The notes under the pieces: generated by a model | The model's database searches: none | What the model was told of the DNA's origin: nothing | Seen by the model: only the letters and a program-made list of their open reading frames with translations | NCBI GenBank assembly: GCA_964649825.1 | Contig: CAZYQW010000099.1 | Span: 37,688 to 101,687, forward strand | Source of the DNA: CAZYQW01 sp964649825 | Lineage (GTDB): Bacteria > Planctomycetota > B15-G4 > JADJEK01 | Length of the DNA: 64,000 bases | Direction of reading: 5' to 3' | In this document: piece after piece, positions 1 through 7,897 of the stretch | Position numbering within the stretch: the stretch's first letter is position 1 | How the letters are laid out: each line of letters begins with the position of its first letter | Position numbers and translations under genes: made by a program

Positions 1-3000
1 CGCGTCGCTCACGAAACGATGGAGCACGTCGCCCGAGGCGAGGTCGAACAGGCGGACGACGCGATCCTCGCTGCTTGCCGCGATCCGCCGGCCGTCGGGC
101 GAGACGGCCACCGCGAGGATCGGGGCATCGACGCCGGTGACGCGTCGCGTCACGGCGAGTGACCGAGCGTCGAGGACCACCAGGTCCTCGGCGTCGATCG
201 CCCTCGCCACGATCGTGCCGTCGGGGAGGACGGCGGCCGGGCCGCGTGCGCGAGGCGGTGGCGACGGGCGGCCGCCCGCGACCGAGAAGAGCCGCAGGCT
301 GCCGTCGGCCGCGCCGACGAGCAGGCTGGTTCCGCCGGCGACGAACGCGAGACCGGTGGGCGCGTCGCCGACCTCGAAGACCGCGACGTCTTCGACCGCC
401 GTGACGGGGAAGACGGCGGCCTTCCCGTTGCGCGTCGCCGCGGCGAGGCGTGCCCCGCCCGCGTCGAACGCGAGCGCGGTCACCGCCGCGGTGGCGACGT
501 GCCGGGCGACGATCTCCCCGGTCGTCGCGTCGAGGACGACGACCGTGTGCGCGTCGATCGCCGAGTGGGCGACGCCAAACGCGAGCCACGATCCCGTCGT
601 GTCGAATGCGACGGCGTCGACGCGATCCGCATCGAGCTCGAGGCGGTCGGAGACGGCGCTCGCCGCCACCCAGACGTGGATCGTTCCGTCCTCGCAACCC
701 GCCGCCACGAACGTCCCGTCGCGCGAGTACGCGAGCGCGGTCGCCCGCGCGGTCTCGCCCACGTACCGACCCGTCCGTTCGCCCGTCGCGGCGTCCCACT
801 GCGAGAGCCCGTCGGCGGAGGCAGTGGCGAACGTCCTTGCTCCGCTTCGGATCGCGACGGCGACCGGGGGGCGACCCGAGATCGCGATCTCGCGCTCGAG
901 CGCGCCGGGGCGGCCGGCGAAGACGCGCGCGACGCCCGCTTGCGACACGGCTACGACGGTGCCGGTCGCGGCGTCGATCGCGGCGCACGTCACGTCGTTG
1001 CTCCGGTCGAAGATGGCTCGCGCGCCGCGGCCTCCGATCGGATCGATCCTCTCGAGCGCGTCGCGGCGGGCGAGGACGAGCGACGAATCGCCACGATCGA
1101 CGAGCGGCAGGGGTGGATTCCGCGCGATGTGGTGCGCGACCGCGACGGAGCGGCCGCCGGCGCGATGGACGGACAGGGTGCCGTCGGCGTCGCTCGTCAG
1201 CAAGGAACCGTCGTTCGCGAAGCCGACCCATCGCGCGGCGCGGCCGAGGCGGAGGGGCGACCCGATGACGGCTCCGCTCACCGCGTCGTGGATCCGCACC
1301 GAACCGTCCTCCGTGCCCACCGCCACGAGCCGGCCGTCCTCGCTCCACGCGGCCGACGACGGCGCGCCGCTCGAGGCGAGAACGAGCCGCGGCTCGTTCG
1401 CGTCGATCGTCCAGACGCGCACCGTTCCATCGCGCGAAGTCGACGCGAGGCGACCGCCGTCGGGCGAGAACGCGATCGTCGTGACCGGGCCCTCGTGACC
1501 GAGCAGGTGTCGAAAGGCACGGTCGAGCGCGACGTCGAGGAAGCCGCGCTCCCAATCGCCGTCGCGCGGCGATAGCTCGCGCAGCCGCCGCGCCGCCTCC
1601 TGCCGGTCGCCGAGGTCGAACGCGACGAGCGCCGCATGATAGCTGGCGCGGTACGCCGCTTCCTCGGCCACCGCCTCCGCCTCGCGCGCGCGGTCGCGCT
1701 GCTCGCGCATCTCGCGTTCGCTCTCCGTCGCGCGTTCGGCCGCGTCCTGCGCGAGCGCCGCGTTGCGGGTCGCGAGCTCGGCGTTCTCCTTCGCCCGGTT
1801 CGCGTTCGCGTTCGCGTCGCTCGCGTGCGAGAGCGCGGAACGCCGCTCGATCCATCCCCACGCCGCGAGCAGGAGGACGGCGAGGATCGCGGCGGCCGCC
1901 GTCGCCGCGAACGCGCGGTTCCGCGTGACCCACTTGCGCAGCTCGTGGTACGGCCCCGTCGCGTGCGCCTTCACCACCCGCTGCTCGAGATACGCCCTGA
2001 GATCGTCGGAGAGCGCGCCCATGTCGGCGTAGCGGTCGTCGGCCCGGCGCGCCATCGCCTTCGCGCAGATCGCGGCGAGCTCGACCGGCACGTCGTCCGC
2101 CTCCTCCTCGAGCGGCGAAGGCGGTCCCTGCAGCAGGAGCGCGAGGACCGTGCGCGGCGACGTCCGGGCGCCCCGACGAACGTACGGCATGTGACCGGCG
2201 AGGAGGTGATACAGGATCGCGCCGACCGCGTAGACGTCGGCCGGCGGGCCGAGTTCTTCGATGCGACCCTCCGCCTGCTCGGGCGACATGTACGCCGGCG
2301 TGCCGACTACGTCGCCGTCCATCGTGACGAGCGGCGAGTCCGGCTCGCTCGCCGCCGCCTCGCGCCGGTCCGTCCGCACCTCGTTCACCGTCGTCGCGTC
2401 GCAGAGCCGCAGATCGCGCCGGTCCGGCCGCCCGAGCACGCGCGCGAGCCCCCAGTCCATCACGTACGTCTCCCCGAACCGCCCGACCATTACGTTGGCC
2501 GGCTTCAGGTCCCGGTGGAGCACCCCCTTCTCGTGCGCGTACGCCATCGCGTCGCAGACCTTCTGCAGCACGCCGAGCGCCCGCGTCCGATTCCACCCCG
2601 CCGCCCGCGAATGAACGTGATCGATCACCTCGCGCAGCGTCTCCCCCCTCACCAGCCGCATCGTGAAGAAGAGCCGCCCGTTCGCGTCGACGCCGAGCTC
2701 GTGCACCGGCACGATGCCGGGATGCTCGAGCTGTCCCGTCACCTGCGCCTCCTCGAGGAAGCGGCCGAGCGTTCTTGGGTCGATCTCCTCCTTCGCGCCG
2801 AGCGGCTCCCCCGGCACGAGCGCGACCTTCATCGCGAGGTGGCGGCGCAGGTCCTTGTCGAACACCCGCAAGACCGCCCCCATGCCGCCGCGCGCGATCT
2901 CGTCCTTCAGCACGTACCGCGAGGTCGCACCGCCGGTCGGCCAGAGACGGGCGGAGCCCTCGTCGTCGAGGTCGAGAGAGGTGTCCTCATTCGTCGCCGC

Positions 3001-3198
3001 GACGGTCGGCGCGCCGCCGCTCCGCTCGAGCATCCCCATGTCGCGCAGCCGGCCGACGTGCCGGCGCAGCGCGCCGGCGCGCTCCGGATGCGCCGCACAC
3101 AATTCCTCGAGCGCGCCGTCCCCCTCCCGCGCGATCCGGTCGAGGCACTCGGTCACGAGCTGAAGGAGTCGATCGTCGAGCCCCTCGGTTCCAGACAT
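1..3198 (-). CDS. Ser/Thr protein kinase with C-terminal WD40 repeats (3' end outside window)
   Basis: A membrane-anchored eukaryotic-type Ser/Thr kinase. At least 1066 codons are present and the frame is still open at base 1, so the C-terminus is missing. I take the ATG at 3198 (MSGTEGLDDRL). The kinase domain has a Gly-rich loop (ARGGMGAV), the ATP-binding Lys near residue 124 (AMK), the catalytic loop HRDLKPANV at about 228-236, DWG in place of DFG at about 248, and GTPAYMSPEQ in the activation segment. A single hydrophobic segment at about 427-447 should be a membrane anchor, followed by an Ala/Glu/Arg-rich coiled coil. From about residue 563 onward the sequence repeats a pattern of HxGPV..IAFSPDG..LAS..xDGTVRVWT, which is WD40. 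Such kinases are typical of planctomycetes. It is divergent from an ECF sigma factor at 3359. The DWG variant is common in this kinase group and does not by itself imply inactivity. Confidence 0.93.
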   Translation of the reverse strand, partial: MSGTEGLDDRLLQLVTECLDRIAREGDGALEELCAAHPERAGALRRHVGRLRDMGMLERSGGAPTVAATNEDTSLDLDDEGSARLWPTGGATSRYVLKDEIARGGMGAVLRVFDKDLRRHLAMKVALVPGEPLGAKEEIDPRTLGRFLEEAQVTGQLEHPGIVPVHELGVDANGRLFFTMRLVRGETLREVIDHVHSRAAGWNRTRALGVLQKVCDAMAYAHEKGVLHRDLKPANVMVGRFGETYVMDWGLARVLGRPDRRDLRLCDATTVNEVRTDRREAAASEPDSPLVTMDGDVVGTPAYMSPEQAEGRIEELGPPADVYAVGAILYHLLAGHMPYVRRGARTSPRTVLALLLQGPPSPLEEEADDVPVELAAICAKAMARRADDRYADMGALSDDLRAYLEQRVVKAHATGPYHELRKWVTRNRAFAATAAAAILAVLLLAAWGWIERRSALSHASDANANANRAKENAELATRNAALAQDAAERATESEREMREQRDRAREAEAVAEEAAYRASYHAALVAFDLGDRQEAARRLRELSPRDGDWERGFLDVALDRAFRHLLGHEGPVTTIAFSPDGGRLASTSRDGTVRVWTIDANEPRLVLASSGAPSSAAWSEDGRLVAVGTEDGSVRIHDAVSGAVIGSPLRLGRAARWVGFANDGSLLTSDADGTLSVHRAGGRSVAVAHHIARNPPLPLVDRGDSSLVLARRDALERIDPIGGRGARAIFDRSNDVTCAAIDAATGTVVAVSQAGVARVFAGRPGALEREIAISGRPPVAVAIRSGARTFATASADGLSQWDAATGERTGRYVGETARATALAYSRDGTFVAAGCEDGTIHVWVAASAVSDRLELDADRVDAVAFDTTGSWLAFGVAHSAIDAHTVVVLDATTGEIVARHVATAAVTALAFDAGGARLAAATRNGKAAVFPVTAVEDVAVFEVGDAPTGLAFVAGGTSLLVGAADGSLRLFSVAGGRPSPPPRARGPAAVLPDGTIVARAIDAEDLVVLDARSLAVTRRVTGVDAPILAVAVSPDGRRIAASSEDRVVRLFDLASGDVLHRFVSDA

Positions 3199-3358
3199 AC
3201 GGCCATTCCACCCGTCACGATGACACGAGGCAACGAACCTCTTCGACGCCGCGACGCCCCGATCCCTTCGCAGTGGAAATCGTCGGCCCGGGCGCGCCAC
3301 CGCGGCCACGGTGCCGAACGAAGAATCGGCTACGATCGGAACGTCTCCGGAACCCACG

Positions 3359-3973
3359 ATGCAAGACGACACCGACGCCCTCGTCCGAGACGCTTCGCGC
3401 GGCGACGCGCGTGCCGTCGAGCGGCTGCTCGAGCGCTGCCTGCCGGGGTTGCGCGGCTTCATCCGGCTCCGGACGGGGCGGATCATCCGCGAGCGTGAAG
3501 AGGTCTCGGACATCGCGCAGTCCGTCTGCCGGGAGATCCTGCAGAACGCCGACCGGTTCCAGCACGGCGGCGAGACCGCGTTCAAGCACTGGCTCTACAC
3601 GACCGCGTTGCGCCTGATCCAGAACCGGGCGAAGCACTGGCAACGCGGCAAGCGTGACGTCCACCTCGAGGTGCGGGTCGACGCGGGCGGCGGCGGGGAC
3701 TCGGCCGCGCTGGCACTGCTCCGCTGCTACGGCACGTTCAGCACACCGAGCGTGAAGCTCCAGTCGGCGGACGAGGTGCACCGGATCGAGGCCGCGTTCG
3801 ATCGGCTCGACGACGACCACCGCGAGGTGATCTCGCTGGCCCGCGTGGTCGGCCTGCCCCACAAGGAGATCGCGAAGCAGATGGGGCGGTCCGAGGAGGC
3901 GACGCGCGCGCTCTTGCATCGCGCGCTGGCGACGTTCTCGCTTCTTCTGGAGCAGGATGGATCGCAGGAGTGA
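3359..3973 (+). CDS. ECF-type RNA polymerase sigma factor
   Basis: A 204-residue extracytoplasmic-function sigma factor, directing RNA polymerase to a specific promoter set. The N-terminal half (DALVRDASRGDARAVERLLE, then EEVSDIAQSVCREI and FKHWLYTTALRLIQNRAKHW) is a sigma region 2. The C-terminal half (FDRLDDDHREVISLARVVG, then HKEIAKQMGRSEEATRALLHRA) is a region 4 helix-turn-helix. I prefer the ATG at 3359; an upstream GTG at 3311 in frame would add 16 residues with no sigma similarity. It is divergent from the WD40 kinase with about 160 bp between starts. Kinase-sigma neighbours like this are frequent in planctomycetes, where the kinase is thought to control the sigma factor; that link is inferred here. 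No anti-sigma gene is adjacent. Confidence 0.9.
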   Translation: MQDDTDALVRDASRGDARAVERLLERCLPGLRGFIRLRTGRIIREREEVSDIAQSVCREILQNADRFQHGGETAFKHWLYTTALRLIQNRAKHWQRGKRDVHLEVRVDAGGGGDSAALALLRCYGTFSTPSVKLQSADEVHRIEAAFDRLDDDHREVISLARVVGLPHKEIAKQMGRSEEATRALLHRALATFSLLLEQDGSQE

Positions 3974-4018
3974 AGGAGCGGGCCCGCCCTCGACTCTCTT
4001 GATCGCCGGCGCCCGATT

Positions 4019-4060
4019 CGATACACCTGTTTCCAACGAACGTTTCAAACGGATGTATCG
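4019..4060 (+). promoter_or_regulatory. 42-bp imperfect palindrome, likely TetR/CecR operator
   Basis: The outer half-sites CGATACACCTGTTT (4019-4032) and AAACGGATGTATCG (4047-4060) match in 12 of 14 positions as inverted repeats. The core contains AACG-AA-CGTT, so the symmetry runs through the centre. The right arm ends on the first base of the GTG start codon of the regulator at 4060. An operator here would block transcription of the regulator and the whole pump operon, which is the normal autoregulation of the TetR family. This is seen in the sequence; binding is inferred. Confidence 0.7.
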
Positions 4061-4728
4061 TGCTTCCTCCGACTCCGTCCAAACCGCTCGAGACCCGCCA
4101 GCGCATCCTCGAGTCCGCGGGCCGCATCTTCGCCGAGCAGGGCTTCGAGAAGGCCACGATCCGTGAGATCTGCGCCGCCGCGGGCGCCAACCTCGCGGCG
4201 GTGAACTACCACTTTGGGGACAAACGGACTCTCTACCACGAGGTCCTGGCCCACTACCACGGCGCGGCGCTCGCGGCCCGGCCGATCCCCCGGCTCGCCG
4301 ATCGGCCCGACGACCCCGCCGAACGGCTCGGCACCTTCATCCGCTGGTTCCTGTGGCTCCTCCTCGGCGGCGGCACCCCGGCCTGGCTCGGCAAGATGAT
4401 GGCGCGCGAGATGGCGGCCCCGACCGCGGCGCTCGACGGCATGGTCGAACGCACCATCCGTCCGATCTTCCTCGCCGCGAGCGAGATCGTCCGCGCCCTC
4501 GTCGCCGCCGCGGGACAGGACGTCGAACCCGACCGGCTGCGCCGGTTCACGATGAGCGTGCTGGGACAGTGCCTGGTCTACAAGCACGGGCAGGCCGTGA
4601 TCGCGCGGCTCCAACCCGACCTGGAGATCGACGACGCCGAGCTCGAACGCCTCGCCGCGCACGTCACCGCGTTCTCGCTGGCCGCGATCCGCCACGTGGG
4701 AGGCGACGGATCGGAGGCCGTCCCGTGA
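4060..4728 (+). CDS. TetR-family regulator of the CecR type
   Basis: A 222-residue transcriptional repressor. The N-terminal DNA-binding domain reads TRQRILESAGRIFAEQGFEK followed by TIREICAAAGANLAAVNYHFG, the usual TetR helix-turn-helix, and the C-terminal part resembles the DUF1956 ligand-binding domain of CecR (YbiH). E. coli CecR controls the ybhGFSR ABC efflux genes, and the same kind of transporter follows here. The start is GTG at 4060, inside a palindrome that is probably its own operator. Its TGA overlaps the GTG of the downstream permease by four bases, so the five genes to 9420 form one operon. The inducing ligand cannot be read from the sequence. Confidence 0.9.
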   Translation: MLPPTPSKPLETRQRILESAGRIFAEQGFEKATIREICAAAGANLAAVNYHFGDKRTLYHEVLAHYHGAALAARPIPRLADRPDDPAERLGTFIRWFLWLLLGGGTPAWLGKMMAREMAAPTAALDGMVERTIRPIFLAASEIVRALVAAAGQDVEPDRLRRFTMSVLGQCLVYKHGQAVIARLQPDLEIDDAELERLAAHVTAFSLAAIRHVGGDGSEAVP

Positions 4729-5903
4729 ACCGCATCGCGCTCCGTATGCTGACCGGTGACGCCGCACGCTACTTCGGCATCCTCTTCGGGCTCACGTTCG
4801 CGTCGCTCCTCATCGCGCAGCAGTCCTCGATCTTCGTCGGGCTGATGGCCCGGACCTGCGCGTTCCTCGGCGACACCGGGCAGGCCGACGTCTGGGTGAT
4901 GGACCCGGAAGTGCGCTACGTCGAGGAGATCGAGACGTTGCGCTCCGTCGCGCTCGATCGGGTGCGCGGCGTCGAAGGCGTCGCGTGGGCGGTGCCGCTC
5001 TTCAAAGGGCTCTTGCGGGCGCGAATGCGGGACGGGTCGTTCCGCAGCGTCAACGTGATCGGGATCGACGACGCGTCGCTCATCGGGGGCCCACCGAAGA
5101 TGCTGCAGGGGCGGCTCGAGGACCTGCGCCGCGACGACGGGATCATCGTCGACGAGGAGTCGGCGAGCACGCGGCTCTCGCAGCCGGCCCTCGACGCGAC
5201 CGGCGAGCCGATCCCCGGCGCGCCGCGGCGGCCGCTCGCGGTGGGCGACACGATCGAGATCAACGATCGGCGCGCCGTCGTGGTCGGCATCTGCCAGGTC
5301 ACGCCGTCGTTCTTGAGCCAGGCGTCGATCTACACCACCTACACGCGCGCGCTCCGGTTCGCGCCGCCCGAGCGGAAGCTGCTCGCGTTCGTTCTCGCCA
5401 AGGCGGAGCCCGGCGAGGATCACGAGCGGCTCGAAGAACGCATCGCCACGACCACCGGGCTGAAGGCGCGGACGCTCGCTCGGTTCAAGTGGGACACGAT
5501 CCGGTACTACCTCGAGAACACCGGGATCCCGATCAACTTCGGCATCGCGGTCCTGCTCGGTTTCCTCGTCGGCACCGCGATCGCGGGTCAGACCTTCTAC
5601 AACTTCACGCTCGACAACCTGAAGTACTTCGGCGCCCTCAAGGCGATGGGGGCGACGAACGGGACGTTGCTGCGAATGGTGCTCCTGCAGGCGCTCGTCG
5701 CCGGGCTCCTCGGCTACGGGATGGGGATCGGGCTCGCCGCGTTCTTCGGCCTCCAGGCGCGCGGCACCGAGCTCGCGTTTCGAATGATCTGGCAGATCCC
5801 CGTCGTCGCCGGCGCAGCCGTCGCGACGATCTGCGCGTTGTCCGCGTTCGTCAGCATGCTCAAGGTGGCGTACCTCGAGCCCGCCGTCGTGTTCCGGAGC
5901 TAG
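4725..5903 (+). CDS. ABC transporter permease, FtsX/DevC type
   Basis: A 392-residue integral membrane subunit of an ABC efflux pump. There is an N-terminal membrane segment (about 14-40), a periplasmic MacB-like region of roughly 200 residues (ADVWVMDPEVRYVEEIETLR onward), and three C-terminal membrane helices with the FtsX signature FGALKAMGATNGTLLRMVL. The GTG at 4725 overlaps the TGA of the regulator (GTGA). The stop TAG at 5901-5903 lies inside the terminal CTAG of a 166-bp repeat that separates this gene from its ATPase partner at 6072. Together with the ATPase, the HlyD protein and the outer-membrane factor it resembles DevBCA-TolC heterocyst-glycolipid exporters and YbhGFSR. The substrate is unknown. 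Confidence 0.9.
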   Translation: MNRIALRMLTGDAARYFGILFGLTFASLLIAQQSSIFVGLMARTCAFLGDTGQADVWVMDPEVRYVEEIETLRSVALDRVRGVEGVAWAVPLFKGLLRARMRDGSFRSVNVIGIDDASLIGGPPKMLQGRLEDLRRDDGIIVDEESASTRLSQPALDATGEPIPGAPRRPLAVGDTIEINDRRAVVVGICQVTPSFLSQASIYTTYTRALRFAPPERKLLAFVLAKAEPGEDHERLEERIATTTGLKARTLARFKWDTIRYYLENTGIPINFGIAVLLGFLVGTAIAGQTFYNFTLDNLKYFGALKAMGATNGTLLRMVLLQALVAGLLGYGMGIGLAAFFGLQARGTELAFRMIWQIPVVAGAAVATICALSAFVSMLKVAYLEPAVVFRS

Positions 5904-6065
5904 CCGCCCGTGGCGAAAGTCATTCCGGCTGCGGCGGGCCCTCGCGACCGATCTCTTCGTTGCAGGATCCTCGACGGACAGGCAGTACGCCTGCGGTCCT
6001 GCGCCTCGATCTCGGTCGCGATGATCTCGCCTCGCTTCGAAAGCACTTTCACCACGGGCTGCTAG
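5900..6065. mobile_element. 166-bp palindromic MITE-like element, copy 1
   Basis: First of three 166-bp copies in the window. It begins and ends with CTAG. The left end CTAGCCGCCCGTGGCGAAAG pairs with the right end CTTTCACCACGGGCTGCTAG apart from two mismatches. Inside are further inverted blocks: CGCGACCGATCTC against GATCTCGGTCGCG, GCAGGA against TCCTGC, and CAGGC/GCCTG at the centre, so a single strand could fold into one long hairpin. The leftmost CTAG is also the TAG stop of the permease. The element lies inside the pump operon, with the ATPase gene starting six bases beyond it, so transcription must pass through it. It has no coding capacity. Confidence 0.85.
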
Positions 6066-6071
6066 GCCGGC

Positions 6072-6827
6072 GTGCACCCCGATCCATCCACCGCCACGAT
6101 CGTTCCGCCTGCCGGCGCGCCGGCGTTCGAGTGCGCCGGCGTCACGAAGTCGTTCGGCAAGGGGACGCAGCAGGTGATGGCGCTGCGGGGCGTCGACCTG
6201 TCCGCGCCGTACGGCGAACTGATGCTGCTCGTCGGTCCGTCCGGCTGCGGCAAGACGACGCTGATCTCGATCCTCGCCGGCATTCTCGACCGCGACGGCG
6301 GCGACTGCCGCGTGCTCGGCGTCGACCCGGCGTCGATGCGGCAGCGGCGGCTCACGACCTGGCGCGGCGAAAACATCGGCTTCGTCTTCCAGCAGTACAA
6401 CCTGATCCCGACGCTCAGCGTCGCCGAGAACGTCGCGGTCCCGCTCGTCATCCTCGGCGAGGGCTTCGGCGCCGCGTGCCGTCGAGCCGTCGACATGCTC
6501 GCGCGCGTCGGCCTGGAGGGGCGCGAGAAGACGGCCCCGACCAAGCTCTCCGGCGGCCAGCAGCAGCGGGTCGCGATCGCGCGTGCGCTGATCCACGACC
6601 CGCGGTTCGTCGTGTGCGACGAGCCGACGTCGTCGCTCGACGCGGAGACCGGCCACTCGATCATGGAGATCCTGCGCACGGCCGCGATCCGCGACGATCG
6701 GGCCCTGGTGATCGTGACGCACGACTCGCGCATCTTCTCGTTTGCCGACCGGATCGCGCGCATGGACGACGGCGTGATCGTCGGCGTCGACGAGAACGGA
6801 AACGGTTCCTCGGGAGAAGAGACATGA
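6072..6827 (+). CDS. ABC transporter ATP-binding protein (MacB/LolD/DevA type)
   Basis: A 251-residue cytoplasmic ATPase that powers the pump. It shows Walker A GPSGCGKTT at about 55-63, a Q-loop in FVFQQYNLIPTLSV, the signature LSGGQQQRVAIARAL, Walker B FVVCDEPTSSLD and the switch His in VIVTHD. The start is GTG at 6072, six bases after the 166-bp repeat, so a strong ribosome-binding site is hard to assign and translation may depend on read-through from upstream. Its TGA overlaps the ATG of the HlyD gene (ATGA). Confidence 0.93.
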   Translation: MHPDPSTATIVPPAGAPAFECAGVTKSFGKGTQQVMALRGVDLSAPYGELMLLVGPSGCGKTTLISILAGILDRDGGDCRVLGVDPASMRQRRLTTWRGENIGFVFQQYNLIPTLSVAENVAVPLVILGEGFGAACRRAVDMLARVGLEGREKTAPTKLSGGQQQRVAIARALIHDPRFVVCDEPTSSLDAETGHSIMEILRTAAIRDDRALVIVTHDSRIFSFADRIARMDDGVIVGVDENGNGSSGEET

Positions 6828-7897
6828 TCGTTCGCAGCCTCGTGATTCCACTCCTCGCCCTCGGCGGCGTGGCGCTCGCGGCGATGACGGTGCGCGAATC
6901 GAATCGACCGATCGTGCCGGCGCCCGGGGTGGCCGACCCGCCGCGGGCGCCGTTCGCGGGACGGATCGCTGCGTCCGGCATCGTGGAGCCGAGCAGCGAG
7001 AGCATCGCGATCGCCGCCTCCGTGGCGGGCATCGTGGCCGACGTCCGCGTGAAGGAGAACGATCGCGTCCAGCGCGGCGACGTGCTGTTCGAGGTCGACG
7101 CGCGCGAGGCGAGCGCCCGGCTGGCGACGCGGGAGGCGGCGCTCGCGGTCGCAGAGCGCGAGCTCGCCCGGCTCGACCTGCAACCCCGTCCCGAGGAGGT
7201 ACCCCCGGCCGCGGCGGTCGTGGCCGAGCGCCGGGCTCGTCTCGAGGACGCCGAGCGGCAGCTCGAGATCCTCGACGCCGTGAAGGACCCGCGCGCGGTC
7301 AGCCGCGAGCTGCGCGTCGTGCGGGAGGCGGCGGTGCGCGTCGCGGCCGCGTCGCTCCGCGAGGCGGAGGCCGACCTCGATCTCGTGCGCGCCGGCGCGT
7401 GGGAGGCGGACCTCGAGGTCGCGCGCGCGAACGTCGCGGTCGCCGCGGCGGACGTCGAAGAGGCGCGAACGACCCTCGAGCGCCTGATCGTGCGCGCCCC
7501 GATCGACGCGACCGTCCTCCAGTTGAACGTCCGCGCCGGGGAGTACGCGCCGGCCGGCACCCTCGCGACGCCGCTGCTCATCCTCGGCGCGACCGACGTG
7601 CTGCACGTCCGCGTCGACGTCGACGAGTACGACGCGTGGCGGTTCGACGAGTCGCGGCCCGCCGTTGCTTCCCTGCGCGGCAACCCGGCGCTCGCGACCG
7701 AGCTGCGCTTTGCGGCCATCGAGCCGTTCGTGGTTCCCAAACGATCGCTTTCCGGCGACAGCGCCGAGCGCGTCGACACGCGCGTGCTCCAGGTCCTCTA
7801 CGCGTTCGATCCGGCGACGCTGCGAGCGTACGTCGGCCAGCAGGTCGACGTGTTCATCGAGGCCAAGCCGCGCGCGACGGGAGAGGACGGGCGATGA
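6824..7897 (+). CDS. HlyD/DevB-type periplasmic adaptor protein
   Basis: A 357-residue membrane-fusion protein linking the inner-membrane pump to the outer-membrane channel. An N-terminal hydrophobic segment (about 5-22) anchors it. It has a split lipoyl/barrel-sandwich domain (SVAGIVADVRVKENDRVQRG and RLIVRAPIDATVLQLNVRAG) around an Ala/Arg/Glu-rich coiled-coil hairpin (about 90-210), then a beta-barrel region. The ATG at 6824 overlaps the ATPase stop by four bases and its own stop overlaps the next start in the same way. The in-frame sequence extends far upstream, but only this start fits the family length. Confidence 0.92.
   Translation: MIVRSLVIPLLALGGVALAAMTVRESNRPIVPAPGVADPPRAPFAGRIAASGIVEPSSESIAIAASVAGIVADVRVKENDRVQRGDVLFEVDAREASARLATREAALAVAERELARLDLQPRPEEVPPAAAVVAERRARLEDAERQLEILDAVKDPRAVSRELRVVREAAVRVAAASLREAEADLDLVRAGAWEADLEVARANVAVAAADVEEARTTLERLIVRAPIDATVLQLNVRAGEYAPAGTLATPLLILGATDVLHVRVDVDEYDAWRFDESRPAVASLRGNPALATELRFAAIEPFVVPKRSLSGDSAERVDTRVLQVLYAFDPATLRAYVGQQVDVFIEAKPRATGEDGR

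Noticed and set aside
5904..6060. The 166-bp element as a coding sequence
   Set aside because: Both strands can be read through in some frames, but copies differ by substitutions without codon bias and no start or ribosome-binding site exists.
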